Shown piece after piece: positions 25,052-34,148 of a stretch of 64,000 nucleotides of DNA. The notes below the pieces were generated by a model. That model was not told where the DNA came from. It made no database searches and was given only the letters and a program-made list of their open reading frames with translations. Origin of the DNA: Microbacterium paraoxydans (GTDB taxonomy: Bacteria > Actinomycetota > Actinomycetes > Actinomycetales > Microbacteriaceae); assembly GCF_900105335.1 (NCBI RefSeq), contig NZ_LT629770.1, forward strand, positions 868,001 to 932,000, read 5' to 3'. Within the stretch, counting starts at the first letter, position 1. Each line of letters begins with the position of its first letter. Position numbers and translations under genes: made by a program.

Positions 25052-25896
25052 CGGGCCTCCTCCTCGACGCGGGCGCGGGCCTGGAGATCCGCCGGGGTCA
25101 CGGCGGACAGAGCGTCGAGCAGTCCGACGGCGAAGCTGCCCGGTCCGCGGGAGCTCTCCGCCGCCTGCTCGGCCGCGACCGTGTAGACGAGGGCCGCCGC
25201 GGCCACCGCCGTCAGCGCGTCGGTCCCGGTGCCGCGGGCCGCCCCGAGGAAGGCCGCCATCACGGCGCCCAACGCGCAGCCGCCGCCGGTCACCCGCGTG
25301 AGCAGCTCGTGCCCATTCGCGATGCGGATCACCCGCTCCCCGTCGGTGAGGAGATCGACCGGGCCGGAGACGGCGACCACGGAACCGTGCCGGACGGCGA
25401 GCTCCCGCGCCGCCGCTGCCGCCGCCTCGGTCCCGTCCGTCGCGTCGACACCGCGGCCGCCGCTGCTGTGTCCGGCCAGCGCGAGGATCTCCGACGCGTT
25501 GCCGCGGATGGCGGTCGGGCGCAGCGCGACCAGCTCGTGGGCCAGCGCCGTCCGCACCGGGAGGGTGCCGATCGCGACGGGATCGAGCACCCACGGCGTG
25601 CCGGCGGCGCGCGCTCCGGCCACGGCCTCCCTGCTCGCCTCCCGTTGCTCCGGGGTCGGCGTCCCGAGATTGACGAGGAGCCCCGAGGCGGCAGCGGCGA
25701 ACGGCTCGGTCTCGCCGACGATGTCGACCATGGCCGGCGCCGCCCCGAGCGCCAGCAGCACGTTGGCGGTGAAGCCCGTCACGACGGCGTTCGTGACGCA
25801 GTGCGTCAACGGCGGCGCAGCCCGGACCTCCTCCCGCAGCCTTCCCGCCGTGGCGGCGAGGTCGAGGACGGATTGCGGACGCACAGGATCGCTCAT
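25048..25896 (-). CDS. thiM: Hydroxyethylthiazole kinase
   Basis: Phosphorylates the thiazole alcohol for thiamine salvage, supplying ThiE. The 282-residue product has [24 protein letters not shown] near residue 30, RGNASEIL, and the glycine-rich catalytic [17 protein letters not shown] with the ribokinase-like Cys. The ATG at 25896 is read from a GAAGGG Shine-Dalgarno at 25905-25910, which lies inside the TPP riboswitch. It is the first gene of the two-gene thi operon. With no thiC, thiG or thiS here, the operon looks like salvage plus condensation. Confidence 0.94.
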   Translation of the reverse strand: MSDPVRPQSVLDLAATAGRLREEVRAAPPLTHCVTNAVVTGFTANVLLALGAAPAMVDIVGETEPFAAAASGLLVNLGTPTPEQREASREAVAGARAAGTPWVLDPVAIGTLPVRTALAHELVALRPTAIRGNASEILALAGHSSGGRGVDATDGTEAAAAAARELAVRHGSVVAVSGPVDLLTDGERVIRIANGHELLTRVTGGGCALGAVMAAFLGAARGTGTDALTAVAAAALVYTVAAEQAAESSRGPGSFAVGLLDALSAVTPADLQARARVEEEAR

Positions 25897-25898
25897 TG

Positions 25899-25976
25899 CG
25901 ACATCCCTTCGCTAGTACGAACTAGATCAGGTTCGACGGGTGTGATCTCAGCCGCGGATGCGGCACCCCGTGTCAC
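25899..25976 (-). promoter_or_regulatory. TPP riboswitch controlling thiM-thiED
   Basis: All conserved TPP aptamer parts are readable in order on the minus strand: CGGGGTGC, GCTGAGATCACACCC, GAACCTGATCTAG, and the closing GCGAAGGGATGTC. P1 pairs TGACA (25971-25975) with TGTC (25900-25903). The closing strand contains the thiM Shine-Dalgarno, so TPP binding should hide it and repress translation directly. Confidence 0.95.
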
Positions 25977-25987
25977 TGCCTCGCAGT

Positions 25988-26959
25988 CTAGCGAGCGAAG
26001 GCGTCGAGCAGCGCCCGCTCCTCCGTCCGCGTGAGTCCGGCGCGGCGCTCCCTGTCCACGCCCCGATCGCGCTCGTCCGCCACGACGCTTTCCGCCGTCT
26101 CGTCGAGGGGGCGGAGGGTGCCTCCGCTGCGGCGATACCGCGCGTTCGAGCGGGTCATGAATCCGCTCATCTCGGGTGGCAGCCACAGCGGCAGCGAGCG
26201 CGGCCCCGCCCAGTACGCGACACCCTCCGCGACGAGACGCTCCTCCGTGCCGACGACGAGCGGCCCGGTGTGTCCGGTGGCCGCGCGCACGGTCCGCAGC
26301 ACGTCGTCCAGCTCGCGCACGTCGCCGATCGCGTTCACGGTACCGGTGACGGTGGCGGACACGACGAAGGCGGCGACATCCTCGACGTCGATGACCTGCG
26401 CCGTGCGCCCGTCGAGGGGCGGGAGCAGCACCGGCTCGTCCAGCGCCCGGAGGAACGCCGCCGCCCAGTAGCCGAAGCGATCGCTGGGGTCGCCGGTGCC
26501 GACGATGAGGCCGGGACGGACGAGGAGCGCGCGGTCGCCGAGGCTCGCCTGCACGGCATCCTCCGCCGCCACCTTCTGCCGCGCGTAGTCGTCATCTTCA
26601 CCGGCCTGCGCGGCCGGATGCCGCGGGGCCGACTCGTCCGCCCCGACCGTCTCGTCATCGCGGTAGACCGACATCGACGAGATGTACGTCCACCGGGCGG
26701 CACGGTCGCCGAGCGCACGGACCGCCCCGGAGACATGAGCGGCGCGGGAGGAGACGTCGACGACGTGATCCCAATCGGTGCGCGAGACGACGTCGTAGGC
26801 GGCCTCCTCATCCCGGTCCGCCAGCACGAGGGTCGCTCCCGGCGGCGCCGGGCGTCCGCCGCGGGCGAGGCAGGTCACGGACGCTCCCGCTCCCAACGCG
26901 TGCGCGGCGATGCGCCCCGACAGCCATCCGGTTCCCCCGAGGATCAGCACATCCGTCAT
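25988..26959 (-). CDS. NAD-dependent epimerase/dehydratase-like protein (extended/atypical SDR)
   Basis: A 323-residue Rossmann protein. The N terminus LILGGTGWLSGRIAAHAL binds a dinucleotide, and DWDHVVDVSSRAAHV and TYISSMSVYRDDE follow the epimerase pattern. The usual YxxxK appears displaced (DYARQKVAAED near residue 123), so activity is uncertain. NmrA-like or RNA-binding atypical SDRs are alternatives. The stop lies 11 nt before the TPP riboswitch, so some thi transcription could come from here, although the riboswitch would still act on translation. Confidence 0.8.
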   Translation of the reverse strand: MTDVLILGGTGWLSGRIAAHALGAGASVTCLARGGRPAPPGATLVLADRDEEAAYDVVSRTDWDHVVDVSSRAAHVSGAVRALGDRAARWTYISSMSVYRDDETVGADESAPRHPAAQAGEDDDYARQKVAAEDAVQASLGDRALLVRPGLIVGTGDPSDRFGYWAAAFLRALDEPVLLPPLDGRTAQVIDVEDVAAFVVSATVTGTVNAIGDVRELDDVLRTVRAATGHTGPLVVGTEERLVAEGVAYWAGPRSLPLWLPPEMSGFMTRSNARYRRSGGTLRPLDETAESVVADERDRGVDRERRAGLTRTEERALLDAFAR

Positions 26960-27020
26960 GTGCCCATGTCATCAGGATCGACGACTCGGGGGAAGGGCCT
27001 CCGCTCAGAGCGGAGCAGGA

Positions 27021-27098
27021 CAGGCCGCCACGCGAGCGCAGGCCCTCACGCGAGCGCAGCCGACCACGCGAACCCAGGCCATCACGCGAGTACAGGCC
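27021..27098. repeat. 18-bp tandem repeat, four units
   Basis: Four units with an exact 18-bp period (units begin 27021, 27039, 27057 and 27075; a partial fifth at 27093). The consensus is CAGGCCCTCACGCGAGCG, and ACGCGA is present in every unit. It lies in the noncoding gap between the pheT terminator and the epimerase gene start. Confidence 0.85.
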
Positions 27099-27135
27099 AC
27101 CGGCACTGCTGTCGCCTGATGCCGCGCGAGCGCCT

Positions 27136-27170
27136 GATGCCGCGCGGCCTCCAGGAAGCCGCGCGGCATC
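27136..27170 (-). terminator. pheST terminator hairpin
   Basis: A perfect 13-bp stem (GATGCCGCGCGGC / GCCGCGCGGCATC) with a 9-nt loop, 5 nt after the pheT stop. No U-run follows, which is common for actinobacterial terminators. A further GATGCCGCGCG copy at 27119-27129 could extend or compete with the structure. Confidence 0.75.
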
Positions 27171-27174
27171 GCGA

Positions 27175-29721
27175 TCAGTCGCGGAGGGCGGCGCCGAAGC
27201 GGTCCGCGGCGACGGCGACGCCCGCCATCTTCGCCTCGGAGGCCTCCGCGGCCGTGAGCGTGCGGTCGTCGGCGCGGAAGCGTAGCGCGAACGTCAGCGA
27301 CTTCGATCCCTCGGGCACACCCTCGCCGCGGTAGTCGTCCACCAGCCGGACGGACTCCAGCAGGGCACCCGCGCCCTCGGCGAGAGCAGCGCGGACCTCG
27401 CCTGCCGGCACCTCGGCCGGGAGCGTGAGCGAGACGTCCTGCGTCGCGGCCGGGAACGTGGAGAGCGATGCCGCCACGATGCGTCCTCCGGCGAGCGTGA
27501 GCAGCCGGTCGAGGTCCAGCTCCAGCACGGTGGCGCGACCCGGCAGGTCGGCCTCCTCGGCGACGGCGGGATGCAGCTCGCCGACGTAGCCGATCTCCTC
27601 GCCGCCGGCGACCAGCGCACCGGTGCGTCCGGGGTGGAGCGCGGCGCGCTGCGTCTGCACGACGTCGATCTCGATGCCCGCGGCGGCCCCGATCACGCGG
27701 ACCGCGTCGAGCGCCTCGACGAGTCCGGCGGCCTCGGCCGCACGCCCCGGCTGACGCGGCGACACGTTGCCGGTCAGCAGCACCGCGACGTGGCGCTCCT
27801 GCGGGGGGATGGAGGCGTCGAGCGCTGCGAGCACCTCATCAGACGGCCGGACACCCAGCGGCGGGACCTCGGCGGTGCCGTACTCCACGCCGGGCTCCGG
27901 GACGAACACGGCGCCCGTCTCGAACAGCGCCAGATCGGTGAGCCCGCGCGAGATGTTGCGGTGCGCGGTCTGCAGCAGACCGGGGATGAGCGAGCGCCGC
28001 AGGAACGGCACCTGCCCGTCGAGCGGGTTCGCGAGGCGGATGCCGGGCAGGTGCTCACCGGACGCGGAGCCGTGCAGATCGTTCTGCGCCTCGGTCGTGA
28101 ACGGGAACGCCGGGGTCTCGACGAATCCTGCGGCGGCGAGAGCGTTCACCACGCGGCGACGCCCCCGCTGGTGGGCCGTGAGGCCGCGACCGGACGGCGG
28201 CGTCGGCAGCACCGCGGGGATGCGGTCGAGCCCGTGGATGCGGGCGACCTCCTCGGCGAGCGTCCACTTGTCGGTGAGGTCGGGGCGCCAGGTCGGCGGG
28301 ATGACCGTCCACCCGGAGTCACCCTGGGTCCCTTCGCCGTCCGCCTGGGTCCCTGAGCCTGTCGAAGGGCTGACCTCCGCCCCGATCGTCGTGAGCGCCC
28401 CGGTGATCTCGTCGTCGGTGTAGTCGACGCCGATCAGTCCCTGCACGAAACCGCGCGGGAGCTCGATCTCGGCGACGAAGACCTCGGCGAAGAGCGCGCC
28501 ACCCTCCTCCGTGAGCGTGCCACCGGCGAGCTCGACCATGAGGTCGGCCGCGCGTCGGGCTGCGACGAAGGGGATCAGCGGGTCGACGCCGCGCTCGAAG
28601 CGCTTGGACGCCTCGCTCGGGAGCTTGTGCCGGCGGGCCGTGCGGGCGATGGTCGTCGCGTCGAAGGTCGCCGCCTCGATGAGCACGTTCCGCGTGGTGT
28701 CGCTCATCTCGGTGGTGCCGCCGCCCATGACACCGGCGAGGCCGATCGGACCGGACTCGTCGGTGATGAGGAGGTCTTCGACGTGCAGCTTCCGCTCCAC
28801 GCCGTCGAGCGTCGTCATCTTCTCCCCCGGCGTCGCGCGCCGGACGGTGATGCCGCCCGTGAGCTTGTCGAGGTCGTAGCCGTGCAGCGGCTGGCCGAGC
28901 TCGAGCATGACGTAGTTCGTGATGTCGATGAGCACACCCAGCGACCGCATGCCGGCGAGGCTCAGGCGCGCGATCATCCACGGCGGGGTGGGCCGCGACG
29001 GATCGACGTCGCGCACGACGCGGGTGACGAACTCGCTCGCGCCGACCTTGCCGCGCACCGGCGCCTGATCGTCCACCACGGCCGTGTGTCCGGAACCGGG
29101 CTGCAGCTCGGCGAAGTCGCGCTCGGCGGGGTCGCGGAAGGCCGCCCCCGTAGCGTGGGAGTACTCACGGGCGACGCCGCGCACCGAGAACGCGTAGCCG
29201 CGGTCCGGTGTGACGTTGATCTCCACCGCGACGTCGTCGAGGCCGAGGAGCGCGATCGCGTCGGTGCCCACCGGCGCATCAATGCCGAGGTCGCTCAGCA
29301 CGACGATGCCGTTGTGCTCGTCGCCGAGACCCAGCTCGCGCGCGGAGGCGATCATGCCGTCCGACACGTGACCGTAGGTCTTGCGGGCGGCGATGGGGAA
29401 CGGCCCGGGAAGGACGGCGCCGGGCAGGGTCACGACGACCTTGTCTCCGACGCCGAAGTTGTGCGCGCCGCAGACGATCCCACGGACGCCGCCGTGCTCG
29501 GGACCGACGTCGACCTGGCACCAGTTGATGGTCTTGCCGTTGGACTGGGGTTCCGGCTCGAGCGAGACGACCTCGCCGACCACCACGGGACCCGTGATGT
29601 CGAAGCGGTGCACGTCCTCCTCTTCGAAGCCGACGGTCACCAGCGCCGCGAGGACGTCCTCGGGCGTGGCATCCGCTGCCAGATCGACGTACTCACGCAG
29701 CCACGAAAGCGGGACGCGCAT
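27175..29721 (-). CDS. pheT: Phenylalanyl-tRNA synthetase beta subunit
   Basis: Beta chain of the alpha2beta2 enzyme. The 848-residue product begins with [13 protein letters not shown], then the tRNA-binding EMAP-II-like domain (about 40-155, GIVCGAHNFGVGDKVVV) and the B3/B4 editing domain. B5 (PLHGYDLDKLTGGITVRRA), the synthetase-like core (TLAEEVARIHGLDRIP) and the C-terminal anticodon-binding FDX domain (SLSTFPAATQDVSLTLP) follow. A loop near residue 455-475 ([16 protein letters not shown]) comes from a repetitive element shared with argC. The ATG overlaps the pheS stop as TGATG. Confidence 0.96.
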   Translation of the reverse strand: MRVPLSWLREYVDLAADATPEDVLAALVTVGFEEEDVHRFDITGPVVVGEVVSLEPEPQSNGKTINWCQVDVGPEHGGVRGIVCGAHNFGVGDKVVVTLPGAVLPGPFPIAARKTYGHVSDGMIASARELGLGDEHNGIVVLSDLGIDAPVGTDAIALLGLDDVAVEINVTPDRGYAFSVRGVAREYSHATGAAFRDPAERDFAELQPGSGHTAVVDDQAPVRGKVGASEFVTRVVRDVDPSRPTPPWMIARLSLAGMRSLGVLIDITNYVMLELGQPLHGYDLDKLTGGITVRRATPGEKMTTLDGVERKLHVEDLLITDESGPIGLAGVMGGGTTEMSDTTRNVLIEAATFDATTIARTARRHKLPSEASKRFERGVDPLIPFVAARRAADLMVELAGGTLTEEGGALFAEVFVAEIELPRGFVQGLIGVDYTDDEITGALTTIGAEVSPSTGSGTQADGEGTQGDSGWTVIPPTWRPDLTDKWTLAEEVARIHGLDRIPAVLPTPPSGRGLTAHQRGRRRVVNALAAAGFVETPAFPFTTEAQNDLHGSASGEHLPGIRLANPLDGQVPFLRRSLIPGLLQTAHRNISRGLTDLALFETGAVFVPEPGVEYGTAEVPPLGVRPSDEVLAALDASIPPQERHVAVLLTGNVSPRQPGRAAEAAGLVEALDAVRVIGAAAGIEIDVVQTQRAALHPGRTGALVAGGEEIGYVGELHPAVAEEADLPGRATVLELDLDRLLTLAGGRIVAASLSTFPAATQDVSLTLPAEVPAGEVRAALAEGAGALLESVRLVDDYRGEGVPEGSKSLTFALRFRADDRTLTAAEASEAKMAGVAVAADRFGAALRD
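28323..28370. repeat. REP-like element inserted in pheT
   Basis: CCTGGGTCCCT occurs at 28323-28333 and again at 28344-28354, followed by GAGCCTGTCGAAGGGC. This is the same arrangement as in argC (21935-21994), one mismatch in the 27-nt core and the same reading frame (PSTGSGTQ). Confidence 0.85.
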
Positions 29722-30761
29722 CACACCACCATCCCGTACTGCTCGCTGAAACGGACATCGCCCTCGGCCATGTCGCGCATGTCCTGCACATCGCTGCGGA
29801 ACATCAGGCCCCGCTCGATGCCCATGCCGAACGCGAAGCCGCTGTACACCTCCGGGTCGATCCCGGCCGCGCGCAGCACGTTCGGGTTGACCATGCCGCA
29901 GCCGCCCCACTCGATCCAGCGCGCGCCGCCCTTGAAGGTCGGGTGCCACAGGTCGAGCTCGGCGGAGGGCTCGGTGAAGGGGAAGTAGTTCGTGCGGAAG
30001 CGGGTCTTGGCCTCCGGGCCGAAGAGCTGCTTCGCGAAGTGGTCGAGCGTGCCCTTGAGGTGCGCCATCGTGATGCCCTTGTCGACGACCAGTCCCTCGA
30101 ACTGCGTGAAGACCGGGAGGTGCGTCGCGTCGAACTCGTCGGTGCGGTACACGCGGCCCGGGCACAGCACGTAGATGGGGACCTCGCGGTTCAGCATCGA
30201 CCGCACCTGCACCGGGCTCGTGTGCGTGCGCATGACGAGGTGGCGCGAGGTCGGGTCGACGTAGAAGGTGTCCTGCTCCTGACGGGCGGGGTGATCGACG
30301 TCGAAGTTCAGGGCGTCGAAGTTGAACCACTCGTGCTCGAGCTCCGGCCCCTCCGCGATCTCCCACCCCATGCCGACGAAGATGTCCTCGACGTGGTCCT
30401 GCAGGAGGGCCAGCGGGTGGCGGGCGCCCACGCGCGTCCGCGACGGGACGGCGGTGATGTCGACGCGCTCGGCCTCCAGTCGCGCGGCGACCTCGGCGGC
30501 GGCCAGCTCGGCCTCCTTCGCCGCGAGCGCCTGGTTCACACGACCGCGGCCCTGACCGACGAGCTTGCCGAACGCGGCCTTGTTCTCGGGGGCGACCTGG
30601 CGCATCGAGGCGTTCAGGACCGCGAGCGGCGATCCCTCCGCGACGTGCGCCGCACGGGCGGCTTTCAGCGCGGCGGTGTCGGCGGCCGCCTCGATCGCCG
30701 CGAGGGCGTCGGCGACAGCGGCTTCGACCGCTTCGGGGGTGATTTCCGGAGACTCTGACAC
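29721..30761 (-). CDS. pheS: Phenylalanyl-tRNA synthetase alpha subunit
   Basis: Catalytic chain of the class II enzyme, 346 residues. An N-terminal coiled coil (about 5-90) precedes the catalytic domain: motif 2 region [15 protein letters not shown], motif [18 protein letters not shown], and motif 3 [15 protein letters not shown]. The start is GTG at 30761. TAGACT (30770-30775) lies 8 nt upstream, so the mRNA is essentially leaderless; no Phe-rich leader or T-box is seen. The -35 position falls inside the gluD terminator. Confidence 0.96.
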   Translation of the reverse strand: MSESPEITPEAVEAAVADALAAIEAAADTAALKAARAAHVAEGSPLAVLNASMRQVAPENKAAFGKLVGQGRGRVNQALAAKEAELAAAEVAARLEAERVDITAVPSRTRVGARHPLALLQDHVEDIFVGMGWEIAEGPELEHEWFNFDALNFDVDHPARQEQDTFYVDPTSRHLVMRTHTSPVQVRSMLNREVPIYVLCPGRVYRTDEFDATHLPVFTQFEGLVVDKGITMAHLKGTLDHFAKQLFGPEAKTRFRTNYFPFTEPSAELDLWHPTFKGGARWIEWGGCGMVNPNVLRAAGIDPEVYSGFAFGMGIERGLMFRSDVQDMRDMAEGDVRFSEQYGMVV

Positions 30762-30776
30762 GGGAGTCGAGTCTAC

Positions 30777-30802
30777 CGGCGCGGGACGGGCGTCCCGCGC
30801 CG
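30777..30802 (-). terminator. Terminator of the glutamate transporter operon
   Basis: A perfect 11-bp stem (CGGCGCGGGAC / GTCCCGCGCCG) with a 4-nt loop, 4 nt past the gluD stop and just before the pheS -10. Confidence 0.8.
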
Positions 30803-30806
30803 ATAC

Positions 30807-31730
30807 TCACTCGCGCTTGGAGCGTCGCGACCGGCTGTCACCCTTCTGCAGCGTGAGCAGCTGCGTGTCGGTGCCGCCCTCGTGAAGTCGCGGATCGAGC
30901 TCAGGATCGACGGTGCCGCCAGCGAGAACCTTCGCCGATCGACGCGTGCGCACCTCCACCCAACGTGCGATGCCGGAGAGGATGAGGCACATGATGATGT
31001 AGATGCCGCCGATGACGAAGGCGGACTGCAGGATCGGGCGCCCCTGCTGTGAGGTCAGCTGCTTCGCGAAGTAGAGCAACTCGGGGTACGTGATGATGAA
31101 GCCGAGGGCGGTGTCCTTCATCGTGACCACGAGCTGGGCGACGATCACAGGGAGCATCGCGCGAATGGCCTGCGGTAGCAGGATGAGGCGCATCACGCCG
31201 CTCTTGCGCAGTCCGATCGCGTAGCCCGCTTCCTTCTGCCCGCGCGGCAGCGACTCCACTCCGGCACGGAGCACCTCGGCGAGCACGGAGCCGTTGTACG
31301 CCATGAGGGCGAGGACGACCGCCCAGTATGGGTCCATCTTCACGCCCACCACGGGGAGCCCGTAGTAGAGCAGCATCATGAAGACGAGGACCGGCACGGC
31401 GCGGAACAGCTCCGTGACGATCGTGACGGGGACGCGGACCCACGCGTGGTCAGACAACCGCCCGATCGCGAGGACGAAGCCGAGGATGAGGCTGAGGACC
31501 GCGGCCAGCGCGAAGGCCGCCAGGGTGTTCACGAGGGCACGGGCGATGCCTGCCCAGACGTTGGTGAAGGTGAAGACGTACCACTTCTGCGGGGAGAACT
31601 GCCCCGTTTCGATCATTCGATAGATCACGAAGCCGAAGGCTGCCAGCACCACGAGGATGGTCACGACAGCGATGATCCGGTTGCGCGCGATGGCGCGGGG
31701 ACCCGGGACGTCGTACAGTACGGAGCTCAT
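30807..31730 (-). CDS. gluD: Amino-acid ABC transporter permease (GluD-like)
   Basis: A membrane permease of a polar amino-acid importer, 307 residues. A hydrophobic N-terminal helix, then the His/Glu/Gln permease domain with the EAA loop (VLRAGVESLPRGQKEAGYAI) and about five membrane segments, and a charged C-terminal tail. It resembles GluD of Corynebacterium glutamicum. The ATG at 31730 overlaps the gluC stop as ATGA. It forms the heterodimeric channel with GluC. Confidence 0.88.
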   Translation of the reverse strand: MSSVLYDVPGPRAIARNRIIAVVTILVVLAAFGFVIYRMIETGQFSPQKWYVFTFTNVWAGIARALVNTLAAFALAAVLSLILGFVLAIGRLSDHAWVRVPVTIVTELFRAVPVLVFMMLLYYGLPVVGVKMDPYWAVVLALMAYNGSVLAEVLRAGVESLPRGQKEAGYAIGLRKSGVMRLILLPQAIRAMLPVIVAQLVVTMKDTALGFIITYPELLYFAKQLTSQQGRPILQSAFVIGGIYIIMCLILSGIARWVEVRTRRSAKVLAGGTVDPELDPRLHEGGTDTQLLTLQKGDSRSRRSKRE

Positions 31731-32383
31731 CGGGCGATCCTCCATCGGTTCTCGAGATACCGCTGACCCCAGCTCATCAGCATGACAAGGGCGACGAAGA
31801 CCACCGCGACCCAGAGCAGAACCTCCATCGGGTTGCCCGGGCGATCGGCCGAGTCGTTGACCGTCGAGCGCAGGGCCGCGAGCTCCGCGATCGAGAAGCC
31901 GGCGGCCACCGTGGTGTTCTTCAGCAAGGCGATGAAGACGCTCATCATTGGCGGGACGACCGAGCGGAAGGCCTGCGGCAGGATGACGAGCGTCATGACC
32001 TGTCCGAACGGGAGACCGATGGCCCGCGCAGCTTCAGCTTGCCCGACGGGGACGGTGTTGATGCCCGCGCGCAGGACCTCGGCGACATACGTGGCCGTGT
32101 AGATGCCGATCGCGAGGATGCCCAGCACGGTGTTCGACAGCTCGGGCAGACCGAGCTGGGGATACCCGAACACGAAGAAGAAGAAGACCAGTGTCAGTGG
32201 CGTGTTGCGCACGATGTTGACGTACACCGTGCCGACGCCGCGCGCGATCGGCACGGGCGAGACGCGCATCGCGCCGACGATGATTCCCAGGACCAGGGCG
32301 ATGATGCCGCCGGCGAAGAAGACGAGCAGCGTGTTGCTGATCGCCTCGCCCCACAGGTCGAGGTTCCCGAAGATGACGTCCAC
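31727..32383 (-). CDS. gluC: Amino-acid ABC transporter permease (GluC-like)
   Basis: Second permease of the importer, 218 residues. The conserved SNTLLVFFAGGIIALVLG, RNTPLTLVFFF and the EAA loop VLRAGINTVPVGQAEAARAI are all present. The start is GTG at 32383 behind a strong GGGGAGGG Shine-Dalgarno; a longer TTG-started frame has none. It is separated from gluB by a stable hairpin. Confidence 0.88.
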   Translation of the reverse strand: MDVIFGNLDLWGEAISNTLLVFFAGGIIALVLGIIVGAMRVSPVPIARGVGTVYVNIVRNTPLTLVFFFFVFGYPQLGLPELSNTVLGILAIGIYTATYVAEVLRAGINTVPVGQAEAARAIGLPFGQVMTLVILPQAFRSVVPPMMSVFIALLKNTTVAAGFSIAELAALRSTVNDSADRPGNPMEVLLWVAVVFVALVMLMSWGQRYLENRWRIAR

Positions 32384-32412
32384 GCCACCCTCCCCTTCTC
32401 GGTTCAAGCTGT

Positions 32413-32438
32413 GGGCGGCCCTTGGAGGAGGGCCGCCC
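32413..32438 (-). terminator. Intra-operon hairpin between gluB and gluC
   Basis: A 10-bp perfect stem (GGGCGGCCCT / AGGGCCGCCC) with a 6-nt loop, 8 nt after the gluB stop. It is likely a partial terminator or 3' stabiliser that lets the binding protein be made in excess of the permeases. Confidence 0.65.
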
Positions 32439-32445
32439 CATAGGA

Positions 32446-33354
32446 TCAGTACGCGTCGACCTCGGGCTGCTCGACCTCGATGCCGCTGGAGCCGAGGTTC
32501 TTGTCGAAGATCGCCTGCCAGATGTCGCCACCGTCGGTGAAGAGCTCGTTGATGTGCGCGCGGAAGACGTCATCGCCCTTGGCCAGCCCGACTCCGTAGC
32601 GCTCCTCCGTGAAGAGACCGCCGGTGACCTTCACGTCGTCCGGGTACTGCGCCGCATAGCCGATCAGGATGGCCTGGTCAGTGGTGACGGCGTCGACCTT
32701 GCCGTCGATCAGGTCCTGCACGCACGCCGAGTACAGGTCGTATTCCTGCGTTTTGATGTCGGGGAAGTTCGCCTTGATGTTCTGGATCGGGGTGGAGCCG
32801 GTCGCCGAGCAGACGGTCTTGCCGTTGAAGTCCTCGAGCGCATCCGCGTCCTCCGCGTCGGCGGCGACGAGGAGGCCCTGACCCGTGATGAAGTACGGCC
32901 CGGCGAAGTCGATCTGCTCCTTGCGCTTGTCGTTGATCGAGTAGGTGCCGACGTAGTAGTCGATGTCGCCGTTCACGATCGCCTGCTCGCGGTTCGCGGA
33001 GGCGATCGGCTTGAACTCGATCTTGTCCTCGTCATAGCCGAGGGACGCCGCGATCCAGCGCGCGATGTCGACGTCGAAGCCGGTGCGCTCGTTCGTGGTC
33101 ACGTCGAGGTAGCCGAGGCCGGGCTGGTCCTCCTTGACACCGACGACGACCTTGCCGCGCTCCTCGATGGCGTCGAACGTCGGGCTGCCCTCGAGCTGCA
33201 CGTCCGAGGCGACCTCGAACCAGGTGCTGTCTTCACCCGCATCGCCGTCACCCCCGCCTCCGGGGTTCGACGGCGTGCCGCTGTTGCAGGCCGTGAGCGC
33301 GAGCAGCGCCACCGTGGCGATCCCGAATCCGGCCAGTGTCCGTGTACGTCGCAT
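32446..33354 (-). CDS. gluB: Glutamate-type substrate-binding lipoprotein
   Basis: Extracellular solute-binding protein of the importer, 302 residues. The signal peptide ends in the lipobox LLALTAC at about residue 20-26, followed by a Gly/Ser-rich linker. The family 3 fold is shown by GFDVDIARWIAASLGY, VGTYSINDKRKEQIDFAGPYF and GVGLAKGDD, closest to GluB-type glutamate binders. The ATG at 33354 is preceded by AAGGAG, which favours it over the in-frame ATG at 33369. Glutamate specificity is inferred from the family. Confidence 0.88.
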   Translation of the reverse strand: MRRTRTLAGFGIATVALLALTACNSGTPSNPGGGGDGDAGEDSTWFEVASDVQLEGSPTFDAIEERGKVVVGVKEDQPGLGYLDVTTNERTGFDVDIARWIAASLGYDEDKIEFKPIASANREQAIVNGDIDYYVGTYSINDKRKEQIDFAGPYFITGQGLLVAADAEDADALEDFNGKTVCSATGSTPIQNIKANFPDIKTQEYDLYSACVQDLIDGKVDAVTTDQAILIGYAAQYPDDVKVTGGLFTEERYGVGLAKGDDVFRAHINELFTDGGDIWQAIFDKNLGSSGIEVEQPEVDAY

Positions 33355-33401
33355 GTGCGTCTCCTTCATGTGCTGTGCTGTGGGTGCGGGGTCTGGGGAA
33401 G

Positions 33402-34148
33402 TCAGTGCGTGAGGAGCTTCGAGAGGAAGTCCTTCGCGCGGTCGCTCTTCGGGTTCGTGAAGAACTCCTCGGGCGTGGCCTCCTCGACGATGCGGCCGTC
33501 CGCCATGAAGACGACCCGGTCGGCCGCCTTGCGCGCGAAGCCCATCTCGTGGGTGACGACGATCATCGTCATGCCCTCCTGGGCGAGCTCGACCATGACG
33601 TCGAGGACCTCGTTGATCATCTCCGGGTCGAGCGCGCTCGTGGGCTCGTCGAAGAGCATGACCTTCGGCTGCATGGCCAGGGCCCGCGCGATCGCGACGC
33701 GCTGCTGCTGGCCGCCGGAGAGCTGCGCGGGGAGCTTGTTCGCCTGCTGCGCGACGCCGACGCGCTTGAGGAGCATCATGGCCTCCGCCTCGGCGTCGGA
33801 CTTCTTGAGTCCGCGGACCTTGATCGGGCCGAGCGTCACGTTCTCGAGGATCGTGAGGTGCGCGAAGAGGTTGAAGGACTGGAAGACCATGCCGACGTCG
33901 GCCCGCAGGTGCGCGAGAGCCTTGCCTTCCGCGGGCAGCTCCTTGCCGTCGATGCGGATCGAGCCGCTGGTGATGGTCTCCAGGCGGTTGATCGTGCGGC
34001 AGAGCGTCGACTTGCCCGAGCCGGAGGGGCCGATCACGACGACGACCTCCCCCGCGTTGACGGTGAGGTCGATGTCGCTGAGCGCCTGGAACTCGCCGTA
34101 GTGCTTCTGGACGTTCTCGACGACGACGAGCGGGGTTTCAGAGGTCAT
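33402..34148 (-). CDS. gluA: Amino-acid ABC transporter ATP-binding protein
   Basis: ATPase of the gluABCD importer, about 248 residues. Walker A is GPSGSGKST near residue 40, the signature is [15 protein letters not shown], Walker B is KVMLFDEP, and the switch histidine is in VTHEMGFAR. The ATG at 34148 has GGAG 5 nt upstream; an adjacent ATG at 34151 is the alternative. It is the first gene of the operon. Confidence 0.92.
   Translation of the reverse strand: MTSETPLVVVENVQKHYGEFQALSDIDLTVNAGEVVVVIGPSGSGKSTLCRTINRLETITSGSIRIDGKELPAEGKALAHLRADVGMVFQSFNLFAHLTILENVTLGPIKVRGLKKSDAEAEAMMLLKRVGVAQQANKLPAQLSGGQQQRVAIARALAMQPKVMLFDEPTSALDPEMINEVLDVMVELAQEGMTMIVVTHEMGFARKAADRVVFMADGRIVEEATPEEFFTNPKSDRAKDFLSKLLTH

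Noticed and set aside
22949..25186. 745-codon + strand frame opposite thiED
   Set aside because: Shadow of the ThiE-ThiD-TenA gene.
26910..27119. 69-codon + strand frame covering the 18-bp repeats
   Set aside because: No Shine-Dalgarno, overlaps the epimerase start, and hexapeptide repeats follow simply from the 18-bp period.
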